Origin: Erwinia persicina NBRC 102418
Lineage (GTDB): Bacteria > Pseudomonadota > Gammaproteobacteria > Enterobacterales > Enterobacteriaceae
Direction: 5' to 3'
Length of the DNA stretch: 64,000 nucleotides
Assembly (NCBI RefSeq): GCF_001571305.1
Contig: NZ_BCTN01000006.1
Coordinates: 62,001-126,000 of the forward strand
Shown here: positions 27,679-39,434 of the stretch, one piece after another
Layout: every line of letters starts with the position of its first letter
How positions within the stretch are numbered: position 1 is the stretch's first letter
The notes under the pieces: model-generated
Databases searched by the model: none
Told to the model about the DNA's origin: nothing
Seen by the model: the letters and a program-made list of their open reading frames with translations, nothing else
Program-made: the position numbers and the translations under genes

Positions 27679-28350
27679 TCAGGCGATATTCAGGTATTTA
27701 TGCGTCTGCATCGACAGCCGCCAGTTGCGCGCGATACAGGTTTCAATACAGAGCTTCGTCGCATCCGCCTTCTGGCTGATGGGCTGCAGCGCGATAATCC
27801 GCGCTTTGTCATCACTCAGTGTTGCCAGTAAAGTATCCAGCGCGTCCACGTCACGCTGGCGCGCCACCGGATGCTTGACCTCATCTGCCCGCACCAGCGC
27901 CTGATTCAGCACGTCATAGCCGCCACGCATGTTCACCTTGGGCGACACGGTCACCCACGTTTCCGGCGTACAGCGCACCTCATGAGTGCCGCTGGTTTCG
28001 ATCTGGCAGCCGAAACCCTCTTGCTCAAGGGCGGCGGTCAGCGGCGTCAGATCGTGAATGCAGGGCTCACCGCCGGTGATCACAATATGCTTTGCCGTCC
28101 AGCCGTGCTGGCGGATCACACCGATTAACGCCTGCGCATCGGCCGCTCCCCAGGCATCCGTTTCCACGGTTTTCAGCAGGATATCTCCCAGCGATGTCTC
28201 CCGATCGGCCAGCTTATCCCAGGTATGCTTGGTATCACACCAGCTGCAGCCCACCGGGCATCCCTGCAGGCGGATAAAAATTGCCGGAACGCCGGTATAA
28301 AGACCTTCGCCCTGCAACGTCTGGAACATTTCATTTATCGGGTACTGCAT
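27679..28350 (-). CDS. queE: 7-carboxy-7-deazaguanine synthase QueE (radical SAM)
   Basis: This 223-residue enzyme has the same length as E. coli QueE. The SAM/[4Fe-4S] motif CPVGCSWC is C-x3-C-x2-C, preceded by NEMFQTLQGEGLYTGVPAIFIRLQG. ITGGEPCIHDL and QIETSGTHEV are further radical-SAM motifs. It contracts the QueD product ring to carboxydeazaguanine, a step towards queuosine. queD, queE and queF are all in this window but in separate transcription units. Confidence 0.96.
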   Translation of the reverse strand: MQYPINEMFQTLQGEGLYTGVPAIFIRLQGCPVGCSWCDTKHTWDKLADRETSLGDILLKTVETDAWGAADAQALIGVIRQHGWTAKHIVITGGEPCIHDLTPLTAALEQEGFGCQIETSGTHEVRCTPETWVTVSPKVNMRGGYDVLNQALVRADEVKHPVARQRDVDALDTLLATLSDDKARIIALQPISQKADATKLCIETCIARNWRLSMQTHKYLNIA

Positions 28351-28479
28351 TTACATCTCGACTGGTGGCTAAAATACGGGCGCAGATTATGGCAGATTGA
28401 CAGAAGAAGACCAAACAAAGCGTGCCTGTGATTGTACTGAGGTTGACCGCCGCCCTGAAAAGGCGACGGTCAGACAGGG

Positions 28480-30144
28480 CTAGAACGTTTCCCAGTGGCC
28501 CTCACTCTGCACAGTGATATTACGCGGTGCGGCCAGGCGCGGCGTTTTCAACGCCGGTGCGACATGACGGATCGCTGCGGCGTTCTGTGAACCGATTTTA
28601 AACACCGCCACTGCCTGAGACAGCAGGCTGGCCTGCTCTTCCAGCGACGCGGATGCTGCCGCTGATTCCTGCACCAGCGCGGCATTCTGCTGGGTGACCC
28701 GATCCATTTCGGTCACTGCAAGGCCAATCTGGTCGATACCCCGGCTCTGTTCGTCCGAGGCAGAGGAAATCTCCCCCATGATATCGGTGACACGGACCAC
28801 CGCACTGACGATGTCCGTCATGGTGTCCCCCGCCGTCGCGACCTGCTGCGAACCGGCGTCAACGCGGTTAACGGAGTCCTCGATCAGCGTTTTGATCTCT
28901 TTGGCGGCCTGCGCGCTGCGCTGGGCAAGGTTGCGAACCTCCCCGGCGACCACGGCAAAACCGCGCCCCTGCTCACCGGCCCGTGCCGCTTCCACAGCCG
29001 CATTCAGCGCCAGGATGTTGGTCTGGAAGGCGATACCGTCGATCACGCTGGTGATATCGGCAATCTTCTTCGAGCTGCCGGCGATCTCCTGCATGGTTTT
29101 CACCACCCCGTCGACCACACGGCCTCCTTTCGCCGCCGTCTCAGAGGCATTTTTGGCCAGCTGGGACGCCTGACGGGCATTTTCTGCGTTCTGCTTCACG
29201 GTGGCCGTCAACTCTTCCATACTCGCCGCCGTTTGCTCCAGAGAGGCGGCCTGCTGCTCGGTACGGGAAGAGAGGTCATTATTACCCTGCGAAATTTCAC
29301 TGGCTCCGGTGTAGATGGCATTGGAACTGTCGCGCACGTTACCCACAGTGGCGACGAGCGACTGCTGCATCTGCGTCAGGTTACTGGCCAGCAGCCCCAT
29401 TTCACTGCGTCCATCCACCACCAGGGTTTCAGAAAGGTCACCGGCGGCGATGCGCTGAATATGCACCAGCAGCTGTTTCAGCGGCGTCAGCAGGACGCGT
29501 TTGATCACTACCCAGACCGAAGCAACCAGCACCAGCAGCACCAGAATAATCGCGCCCAGCGTCCATACCATATGGCTGTAGCCTTCGTGATTATCCGTGA
29601 CCCCGACCGCCAGCAGCTTGCTGTTCTGCTCACGCCAGCCGTCATAATTTTTTTCCAGGTCGTCCTGCGCTTTCTGCGCTTCCAGATTACCGTAGGCCTC
29701 GTAGTTATTCGCGCCCAGGAACTGGATAGACTGCTTCATGGTGTCATACATCAGCTGATAGCTGCTGACGATAGCCTCATCCAGTGCCGGATTTTGCCCG
29801 TCGACCGTAGGATAACTTTTATAGCGGGCAAAATGCTGCCCGGCGTCGTCCAGCGTTTCCGTCGCCTGACCCAGCAGCTTTTCTATTGCCGCCATGGAAG
29901 CGGGATCGGTCTGCTTTTTCAGGATACGGATTGCGACCCGGTTGATGGTTACACGTGTTTTGACCAGCGTCTGCCAGGCATCACTCAGTTGCCCCTGCTG
30001 TTCGGTCAAAATACTGGCGCGGGTGAAGTTGGCCTTGTCCTGGCTGATGGCATTAAAGGAGAGCGCGCTGGAGACGAGCAATAACGCGCTGAAAACGATC
30101 AGCATGATAACGATGCTGGTGACAACTTTTATATTTTTAAGCAT
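28480..30144 (-). CDS. Methyl-accepting chemotaxis protein, Tsr-like
   Basis: This 554-residue inner-membrane chemoreceptor has TM1 at about 8-28, a periplasmic four-helix sensor of about 150 residues, TM2 near 192-212, HAMP, and the signalling hairpin with ISVIDGIAFQTNILALNAAVEAARAGEQGRGFAVVAGEVR-type core motifs (seen near residues 365-405). It ends in HWETF, a variant of the NWETF pentapeptide that tethers CheR and CheB. The ligand site cannot be assigned from sequence. The ATG at 30144 (MLKNIKVVTS) matches the Tsr start better than the GTG at 30153. Confidence 0.92.
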   Translation of the reverse strand: MLKNIKVVTSIVIMLIVFSALLLVSSALSFNAISQDKANFTRASILTEQQGQLSDAWQTLVKTRVTINRVAIRILKKQTDPASMAAIEKLLGQATETLDDAGQHFARYKSYPTVDGQNPALDEAIVSSYQLMYDTMKQSIQFLGANNYEAYGNLEAQKAQDDLEKNYDGWREQNSKLLAVGVTDNHEGYSHMVWTLGAIILVLLVLVASVWVVIKRVLLTPLKQLLVHIQRIAAGDLSETLVVDGRSEMGLLASNLTQMQQSLVATVGNVRDSSNAIYTGASEISQGNNDLSSRTEQQAASLEQTAASMEELTATVKQNAENARQASQLAKNASETAAKGGRVVDGVVKTMQEIAGSSKKIADITSVIDGIAFQTNILALNAAVEAARAGEQGRGFAVVAGEVRNLAQRSAQAAKEIKTLIEDSVNRVDAGSQQVATAGDTMTDIVSAVVRVTDIMGEISSASDEQSRGIDQIGLAVTEMDRVTQQNAALVQESAAASASLEEQASLLSQAVAVFKIGSQNAAAIRHVAPALKTPRLAAPRNITVQSEGHWETF

Positions 30145-30264
30145 GGTGCGCACTCTGTCATGGGGTTAGCCCGGTAACAGCTAATATCGGTACAAAGTGC
30201 ACTTTACTTTAAATAATTACAAAACCCCGCGGGCGGCCCTTTGCTGGCCGCCCGCGTGGATAAG

Positions 30265-32151
30265 CTACATAAATCCGTTCTCGTGCATCTGCATCATCGC
30301 CTGCTTCGCCACGTCCTTCGCCCCGCTGAGGGTGAAGTGCCCGTAGTCATTCGACGTCGGGTGGCCGTCAGACGCCAGGCCACGGCAGACGTTCCCCGGA
30401 CAGACTATCGAATAAACCGAGATATAAGGCGTCCCCTGCTGCGCCATCGCCGCATGCAGTTGGGCATCGGTTCCCCTGACCTCTTTTTTAATCGAAGACG
30501 CCACCAAATCTTTGCGCCCGTCCGTCTGGTACGCCAGCAGATCTGGCAGCGCCTCGGTGTATTCCACGGTAGGCCCCATCACGATGATATTGTCAGAGCG
30601 GGATTTAAGATGGTCGAGGGTGGCGCGCAGCGGAGCGATATCCTCCGGCGCCCAGCGTGCCGAAATAATAATGCCGTCAATGTGATGCGCAGGGATCCAC
30701 TCATCGTAGACGTAGTCGACCAGCTTCGTGCAGGGATTACGCAGGTCCTGTTTGTAGAGCGGCTTACAGCCCGCTGAGGTGGCCTGGATGACGTTCACCC
30801 CCTCGCCCGCAGCCAGACTGACGGCACGCCACAGGTGGGCGGCATGGCTGTCGCCGATCATTACGTAGTTCTTCGCCGTGCTGGAGGTCTTCAGACAGAA
30901 CTCACGGTTAAAAGGCTTATCCTCTTCGTTCTTTCCATCCACAAAGCACTGGCCCCGGCGGTACTGGTAGTCAAACTCCGGCATTTTGCTGTATTCGGAA
31001 TACTGTGCCAGCGCCAGCGCTTCCGCAGAAAACTGCCCGGAGCTGTTACTGATATGCCCTTTATACACCGCACCGCTGGCCATCACTGCCAGACCAATAA
31101 CCGATGCCGTCACAATACGCCCCGGCGATACCCAGGCAAGACGGTAACGGAAGGGGATCTCGATCAGATAGCGAGAGGCAACGGCAAGACCAAAGGTTAA
31201 GGCCAGGATCACCAGCTCGCGTACACCGGGTTCGATATTAAAGAACATGCGGGAGTAGACAATAATCGGCCAGTGCCACAGATACAGGCAGTAGGAGATC
31301 ATACCGATGTACACCACCGGCTTCAGCGCCAGCAGACGCGAGACCACCGACTGCTGGCCTGCGAGGATAATCAGGAAGCTGCCGAGGCAGGGATAGAGCG
31401 CATTCCACGCCGGGAATGGCAGAGTGGTATCCAGCCACAGGAAGCCAAACAGAATCAGCCCAAGCCCGGCCAGACTCATGCCGTGTTTCAGCGCGGCACT
31501 GTAATGGGCGGTTTTCGCCTCCAGCCCGGCGATAGCAATAATCCCACCAAGCGCCAGCTCCCACGCACGGGTTGGCAGCATATAGAAGGTAAAGGTTGGC
31601 TTGCGCGTTACGCCGTAAATACTCAGCAGCAGCGATCCGGCAATCACCAGCAGCATCACCTGCGTGGTGCGGCGGCGGAAGAGCCGGATCACCAGCAGCA
31701 GCACGACCGGGAAGAGAATATAGAACTGTTCCTCTACCGCCAGCGACCAGGTGTGCAGCAGCGGTTTCAGGTCGGCCGGCCCGTCAAAGTAGCCCGTGGT
31801 CTTCCAGAAAAAGATATTGGACGCAGAAAGCAGCGCCGCCAGCGCGCTGTTACTCAGATCGGTGAACTGCGCAGGCAACAGATGGTAGTAGCCAAAGATC
31901 ATTGTCGCCAGCAGCACCACAAACAGCGGCGGCAGAATACGCAGGCAGCGGCGCTTATAGAAATCCAGCCAGGAGAAGTTGTCGCTGATAGCACTGTTAT
32001 AAATAATGCCGCAGATCAGATAGCCGGAAATAACAAAGAAGATATCCACGCCGGTAAACCCACCGGGTATCCCCCCGATCCCCATGTGGTAAGCGATAAC
32101 GGGTAGCACGGCGAGTGCGCGAAGCCCGTCAACATCAGCACGGTATTTCAT
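30265..32151 (-). CDS. OafA/YrhL-type acyltransferase with C-terminal SGNH domain
   Basis: This 628-residue protein has an N-terminal acyltransferase-3 membrane domain of about ten helices. Its motifs are YRADVDGLRALAVLPVIAYH (catalytic His), FTGVDIFFVISGYLI, FYKRRCLRILPPL and TWSLAVEEQFYILFPV. A periplasmic SGNH esterase-like domain follows, with block I IGDSHAAHLW and the final D-x-x-H as SNDYGHF. Such fusions O-acetylate cell-surface polysaccharides such as LPS O-antigen, exopolysaccharide or peptidoglycan; the acceptor here is unknown. It is a single gene between a chemoreceptor and eno, where E. coli has other genes. Confidence 0.9.
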   Translation of the reverse strand: MKYRADVDGLRALAVLPVIAYHMGIGGIPGGFTGVDIFFVISGYLICGIIYNSAISDNFSWLDFYKRRCLRILPPLFVVLLATMIFGYYHLLPAQFTDLSNSALAALLSASNIFFWKTTGYFDGPADLKPLLHTWSLAVEEQFYILFPVVLLLVIRLFRRRTTQVMLLVIAGSLLLSIYGVTRKPTFTFYMLPTRAWELALGGIIAIAGLEAKTAHYSAALKHGMSLAGLGLILFGFLWLDTTLPFPAWNALYPCLGSFLIILAGQQSVVSRLLALKPVVYIGMISYCLYLWHWPIIVYSRMFFNIEPGVRELVILALTFGLAVASRYLIEIPFRYRLAWVSPGRIVTASVIGLAVMASGAVYKGHISNSSGQFSAEALALAQYSEYSKMPEFDYQYRRGQCFVDGKNEEDKPFNREFCLKTSSTAKNYVMIGDSHAAHLWRAVSLAAGEGVNVIQATSAGCKPLYKQDLRNPCTKLVDYVYDEWIPAHHIDGIIISARWAPEDIAPLRATLDHLKSRSDNIIVMGPTVEYTEALPDLLAYQTDGRKDLVASSIKKEVRGTDAQLHAAMAQQGTPYISVYSIVCPGNVCRGLASDGHPTSNDYGHFTLSGAKDVAKQAMMQMHENGFM

Positions 32152-32284
32152 ATTTCCTGATCCTGATTACAAATAGTGACCAGGAATTTACACAAAATAA
32201 CCGCATAAAACGCCCCGTAACAGATAACCAGGATTTTTCCGCATCAGACAAAATTCAGTTAACACTTTGAAAAATAAAAATAAA

Positions 32285-32315
32285 CAAAAAAAAGCCCCGT
32301 CCGGAGACGGGGCTT
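32285..32315 (-). terminator. Intrinsic terminator of eno
   Basis: The stem AAGCCCCGTC / GACGGGGCTT (10 bp) with a 4-nt loop is followed on the minus strand by eight T residues, about 45 nt after the eno stop. Confidence 0.9.
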
Positions 32316-32360
32316 TTCAGATTATCCTCAGCCTGATAAACGGCTCAGAATAACAGCAGC

Positions 32361-33716
<1,356 letters not shown>

Positions 33717-33736
33717 TCAAGAGGTTATGAAAACAC

Positions 33737-35395
<1,659 letters not shown>

Positions 35396-35573
35396 TTAAA
35401 GACGATGGAATGGATAACCAGGACGGGAAAATAGTATACCCGAAACACCCCGTGGCGACAATTGATCGTTTCCGGTTGTGTGCTTCCCACCGCATTTACC
35501 ACCCTGAGATTACCGGAATATGCGCCCCAGGAGGTTGATGCACGTCACACTTTTGTTGAATCGTGTCAGCCTG

Positions 35574-36356
35574 TTATTCCTGAGATTTGACCACCTGCCA
35601 TGCGGCTTCCATCTCTTCAAGCGTGGCCTGCTGCATCGTCATCCCCTGCGCGGCGATAATCTGTTCAACCTGACGGAAGCGGCGTTCAAACTTGGTGTTG
35701 GCTTTTTGCAGCGCAGTTTCCGCTTTACTGCCGAGGTGGCGTGACAGGTTTACCGTCGCGAAGAGCAGGTCACCGATCTCCTCTTCCAACTTGTCCTGGT
35801 CTATCACCGCCTGTTGCGCTTCGTGCATCACTTCATCGATCTCTTCATGCACTTTGTCCAGCACCGGGCCAAGAGTCGTCCAGTCGAAACCGACGTTGCT
35901 GCAGCGCTTCTGAATTTTATGCGCGCGCATCAGCGCCGGTAACGCCTGCGGAATATCATCCAGCGCAGAATGCTGGGCTTTACCGGCCCGCTCGTCGCTT
36001 TTGATCTGCTCCCAGTTCACCAGCACCTCAGCGCTGCCGCTGACCTGAGCGTCGGCAAAAATGTGCGGATGACGGCGTTCGAGTTTGTCGCTGATGGCGT
36101 TGCAGATATCATCAAAGTTAAAGCGCCCCTCTTCCTGTGCCATCTGGGCATAGAACACCACCTGGAACAGCAGATCCCCAAGTTCTCCGCGCAGATCGTC
36201 GAAGTCAGCGCGGTTAATCGCATCGATGACTTCATAAGTTTCTTCAAGGGTATAAGGGGCGATGGAAGCAAAGGTCTGCTGGCGATCCCACGGGCAACCG
36301 CTTTCCGGATCGCGCAGGGTTTTCATGATGCCCAGCAGGCGATCGAGAGAAGTCAT
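35574..36356 (-). CDS. mazG: Nucleoside triphosphate pyrophosphohydrolase MazG
   Basis: This 260-residue all-alpha NTPase has two MazG domains. The first shows GCPWDRQQTFASIAPYTLEETYEVIDAI and the metal-binding ELGDLLFQVVFYAQMA; the second shows KLEEEIGDLLFATVNLSRHL. MazG lowers ppGpp and hydrolyses non-canonical NTPs. In E. coli mazEF lies between relA and mazG; here that interval is only about 170 bp and carries no toxin-antitoxin genes. Confidence 0.96.
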   Translation of the reverse strand: MTSLDRLLGIMKTLRDPESGCPWDRQQTFASIAPYTLEETYEVIDAINRADFDDLRGELGDLLFQVVFYAQMAQEEGRFNFDDICNAISDKLERRHPHIFADAQVSGSAEVLVNWEQIKSDERAGKAQHSALDDIPQALPALMRAHKIQKRCSNVGFDWTTLGPVLDKVHEEIDEVMHEAQQAVIDQDKLEEEIGDLLFATVNLSRHLGSKAETALQKANTKFERRFRQVEQIIAAQGMTMQQATLEEMEAAWQVVKSQE

Positions 36357-36466
36357 AATTTAATCCATTTAAGTCTTTTTTGTTTGGCAGGCCTGATGGG
36401 GTTTTACAACAGGCCACGTCGTGGCGTTACTGGCGCAGGCCGTTTGTTCACCGCCAGCGCGCAATT

Positions 36467-36510
36467 CCCCTGGTCATCTACACGAGTATGTGACCAGGGG
36501 TGAGCACTGC
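36467..36510. repeat. ERIC-like hairpin between relA and mazG
   Basis: CCCCTGGTCA / TGACCAGGGG is a perfect 10-bp stem with a 14-nt loop, followed by TGAGC. The right part, GTATGTGACCAGGGGTGAGC, resembles the ERIC core (AAGTGACTGGGGTGAGCG in the consensus). It would be a shortened or diverged ERIC element; whole-genome comparison is needed to be sure. Confidence 0.4.
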
Positions 36511-36529
36511 CGGAGGACAACATGGCAGA

Positions 36530-38767
36530 TCAGTGTAATCGTCTGGCGTCGATGATGTCCGGCACCTGGTTGAGCCGGGCAATCACCCGTCCCAGCACCT
36601 GCTGGTTGTATATCTCAATATCCATATCGATGGTGGCCAGCTGCTTCTTCGTATCGCTGTGGCTGGACACCCCCAGCACGTTAACCTTTTCATTGGCCAG
36701 TATGGTGGTGATATCACGCAGCAGCCCGCTGCGATCGTTGGCGGTGACGCGCACCACCAGCGAATAACCGCTGGAATAAGTCTCTCCCCAGACTGCATCG
36801 ACGATACGTTCCGGCGCGTGTGATATCAGGTCAGCCAGCTGGTCACAGTCGGCGCGGTGGATGGAGATACCGCGCCCCTGGGTGATAAACCCGGTGATAT
36901 CGTCACCGGGGATAGGCTGGCAGCAGCGGGCAATATGGTGCATCAGATTACCGACACCTTCCACCACCACGCGGCCACTCTCTTTACTGCGCGGCACGCT
37001 GTTCGAGGTTTTCTGCGTCAGCTTCTGCAACGCCTCGCGATCCTCTTCCTCGGCGCTGGGCTTATTCAGCTTCGACTGCAGGAAGTTGCTCATCTGATTC
37101 AGACGAATATCGCCGCCACCAATGGCCGCCAGCAGTTCGTCCAGGGAATTGAAGTTGTAGCGCGGCAGCAGCAGCTTTTCAGCATCTTTCAGATTGATAT
37201 CGAGGTGATCCAGCTCGCTGTCGAGGATCTGGCGTCCGGCGATGATGTTCTTGTCCCGATCCTGCTTACGGAACCAGGCATGAACCTTGGAGCGCCCCCG
37301 GCTGGTGGTAACATACCCCAGATTCGGGTTAAGCCAGTCGCGGCTCGGGTTCGGCTGCTTCTGGGTAATAATGTCGATCTGGTCACCCATCTGCAGCTGA
37401 TAGGTGAACGGCACGATGCGCCCGCCAATCTTGGCACCGATGCAGCGATGGCCAATATCGCTGTGGATATGGTAAGCAAAATCCAGCGGCGTGGAGCCGG
37501 CCGGCAGATCGACCACGTCGCCTTTCGGGGTAAACACATAGACCCGATCGTCAAATACCTGACTGCGCACCTCGTCGAGCATCTCGCCGGAGTCCGCCAT
37601 CTCTTCCTGCCACGTGATCAGCTTACGCAGCCAGGCAATGCGCCCTTCGTGACCGGAAGCACCGCGCGCACTGCCGCCCGCTGTCGCGCCCTCTTTGTAT
37701 TTCCAGTGCGCGGCCACGCCCAGCTCGGCATCCTCATGCATCTGACGGGTGCGGATCTGAATTTCAACGGTTTTGCCTTTCGGCCCCAGTACCACGGTAT
37801 GAATGGACTGATAGCCGTTAGGTTTAGGATTGGCGACGTAGTCGTCGAACTCGCTCGGCAGATGGCGATAAAGCGTGTGGACAATACCCAGCGCGCCATA
37901 ACAGTCCTGCAGGCGTTCGGCCACGATACGCACCGCACGCACGTCAAACAACTCGTCAAAGGCCAGGGATTTTTTCTGCATCTTGCGCCAGATGCTGTAG
38001 ATATGTTTCGGGCGGCCATAGACTTCGGCTTTCACGCCCTCTTTCACAATCTCGGTGCGCAGTGACTGCACGAAGGTATCAATATAGTCTTCACGGTCAA
38101 TGCGGCGCTCGTGCAGCAGTTTGGCAATGCGCTTGTATTCGTCCGGATGCAGATAGCGGAAGCAGAAGTCTTCCAGCTCCCATTTTAACTGGCCGATGCC
38201 TAGACGGTTTGCCAGGGGAGCATAGATATTGGTGCACTCTTTGGCTGCCAGTACGCGCTCATCTTCCGGTGCGTCTTTCACTTCACGCAGGTGCGCAATA
38301 CGCTCCGCCAGCTTGATCACCACGCAGCGGAAATCTTCCACCATCGCCAGCAGCATCCGGCGTACATTATCGACCTGCTCTGAGGCCATCGAATCATTAT
38401 GGGTGGCTTTTAACTGACGGATGGCATCCATATCACGCACGCCGTGCACCAGCGAGACGATAGCTTTACCGTGCTGCTCCTCCAGCAGTGCTTCACTGAC
38501 CACGCCCGCATCGGCCAGCGGGAACAGCAATGAGGCGCAAAGCGTTTCGCAGTCCATACTGAGCATCGACAGGATTTCCACCATCTCAACGCCGCGCCAC
38601 AGCAGCAGTGCAGCATCGGGGTGGCCCTGGGTGGTGGCTTCACAGTAGCGCCAGGTTTCGGCCAGTCGTTCACATGACTGCTGGTTGGAGATCCCCAGAC
38701 TGGTGATCCATTGGTCGAGTGCAAACTCGCCAGCCGTGTTCAGATGTGCACTTCTTACCGCAACCAT
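36530..38767 (-). CDS. relA: GTP pyrophosphokinase RelA
   Basis: This 745-residue ribosome-associated (p)ppGpp synthetase acts in the stringent response. The start MVAVRSAHLN at 38767 has an AGGAGAGGAT ribosome site. The N-terminal hydrolase-like domain is inactive, with FPLADAGVV where SpoT has the HD motif. Then come the synthetase domain (YGRPKHIYSIWRKMQKK, NPKPNGYQSIHTVV), TGS (VYVFTPKGDVVDLPAGSTP), the zinc-finger region (HHIARCCQPIPGDD) and a C-terminal ACT domain (VRVTANDRSGLLRDI). It is monofunctional as in E. coli. Confidence 0.98.
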   Translation of the reverse strand: MVAVRSAHLNTAGEFALDQWITSLGISNQQSCERLAETWRYCEATTQGHPDAALLLWRGVEMVEILSMLSMDCETLCASLLFPLADAGVVSEALLEEQHGKAIVSLVHGVRDMDAIRQLKATHNDSMASEQVDNVRRMLLAMVEDFRCVVIKLAERIAHLREVKDAPEDERVLAAKECTNIYAPLANRLGIGQLKWELEDFCFRYLHPDEYKRIAKLLHERRIDREDYIDTFVQSLRTEIVKEGVKAEVYGRPKHIYSIWRKMQKKSLAFDELFDVRAVRIVAERLQDCYGALGIVHTLYRHLPSEFDDYVANPKPNGYQSIHTVVLGPKGKTVEIQIRTRQMHEDAELGVAAHWKYKEGATAGGSARGASGHEGRIAWLRKLITWQEEMADSGEMLDEVRSQVFDDRVYVFTPKGDVVDLPAGSTPLDFAYHIHSDIGHRCIGAKIGGRIVPFTYQLQMGDQIDIITQKQPNPSRDWLNPNLGYVTTSRGRSKVHAWFRKQDRDKNIIAGRQILDSELDHLDINLKDAEKLLLPRYNFNSLDELLAAIGGGDIRLNQMSNFLQSKLNKPSAEEEDREALQKLTQKTSNSVPRSKESGRVVVEGVGNLMHHIARCCQPIPGDDITGFITQGRGISIHRADCDQLADLISHAPERIVDAVWGETYSSGYSLVVRVTANDRSGLLRDITTILANEKVNVLGVSSHSDTKKQLATIDMDIEIYNQQVLGRVIARLNQVPDIIDARRLH

Positions 38768-39434
38768 ATCCTCTCCTGGCATCGCCTCTGTTCAGGGGCT
38801 TATTTTCGGCTAAACACGCCATGGACACCGCCTGCCGACAGGTTCCCCCCCGACGCACAGCCGCATCCGTTCCTGTAGGTAGCCGGACCGCAGTCATACC
38901 TGACTGTCCCGGGTTCGTGTCGTGACATTATACGCAGCCTTGGCCGCTAATGCTGCACTGCCAGCAATACCTGCGACATTTTCGGCCCATATTTTCCCGA
39001 TAATGGGATAAAACTTCCAATACTAATCACACAGCCGTCCCCGATCAGCGGGTGGCTGCCGTCATAGCTTAGGCTTATGCGAAAATTGTTCCAGTTTTTG
39101 CAGTAAATAGTCCCTGATATTCAAAAATATCGCATAAATCTGCACCTGCCCACAGCCGGCTGGCCCACAATACGGGCGCAGTCTGGAGAATTCTGCCGGT
39201 GAAATCCGTGACAATCATAGCATCACGGACAAAATGCCTTAAGTGCGGGCCTCATCATGGAGCAACGGCCCTCTTTTTACCGCACGCATTTGGTCATTGT
39301 TTCTTTGATGTTCACACGTCATCATTATCAGCAGAAATAATCGGACATCGCCTGCCGGCGAACCGGTTATTGCCCGTACAGACCTTCATGCCATGGGAAC
39401 GGCACAGCGCGAATCGCCGCCTACAGGGAATACT
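38768..39434. other. relA-barA intergenic region without a gene
   Basis: These roughly 670 bp hold only short frames without ribosome sites or recognisable products. E. coli has rlmD (23S rRNA U1939 methyltransferase) here; no remnant of its SAM-binding or catalytic motifs is visible on either strand. The region must contain the divergent relA and barA promoters. A perfect TATAAT for relA lies at 38927-38932. Confidence 0.7.
38927..38932 (-). promoter_or_regulatory. Candidate relA promoter -10 box
   Basis: TATAAT reads on the minus strand about 160 nt upstream of the relA start. The -35 region (CAGCAT with a 17-bp spacer) is poor, so an activator may be needed. Assigned by eye. Confidence 0.4.

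Noticed and set aside
36857..38065. 402-codon open frame antisense to relA
   Set aside because: It lies entirely within relA, has no ribosome site and encodes no recognisable domain. Long antisense frames are expected in GC-rich coding DNA.
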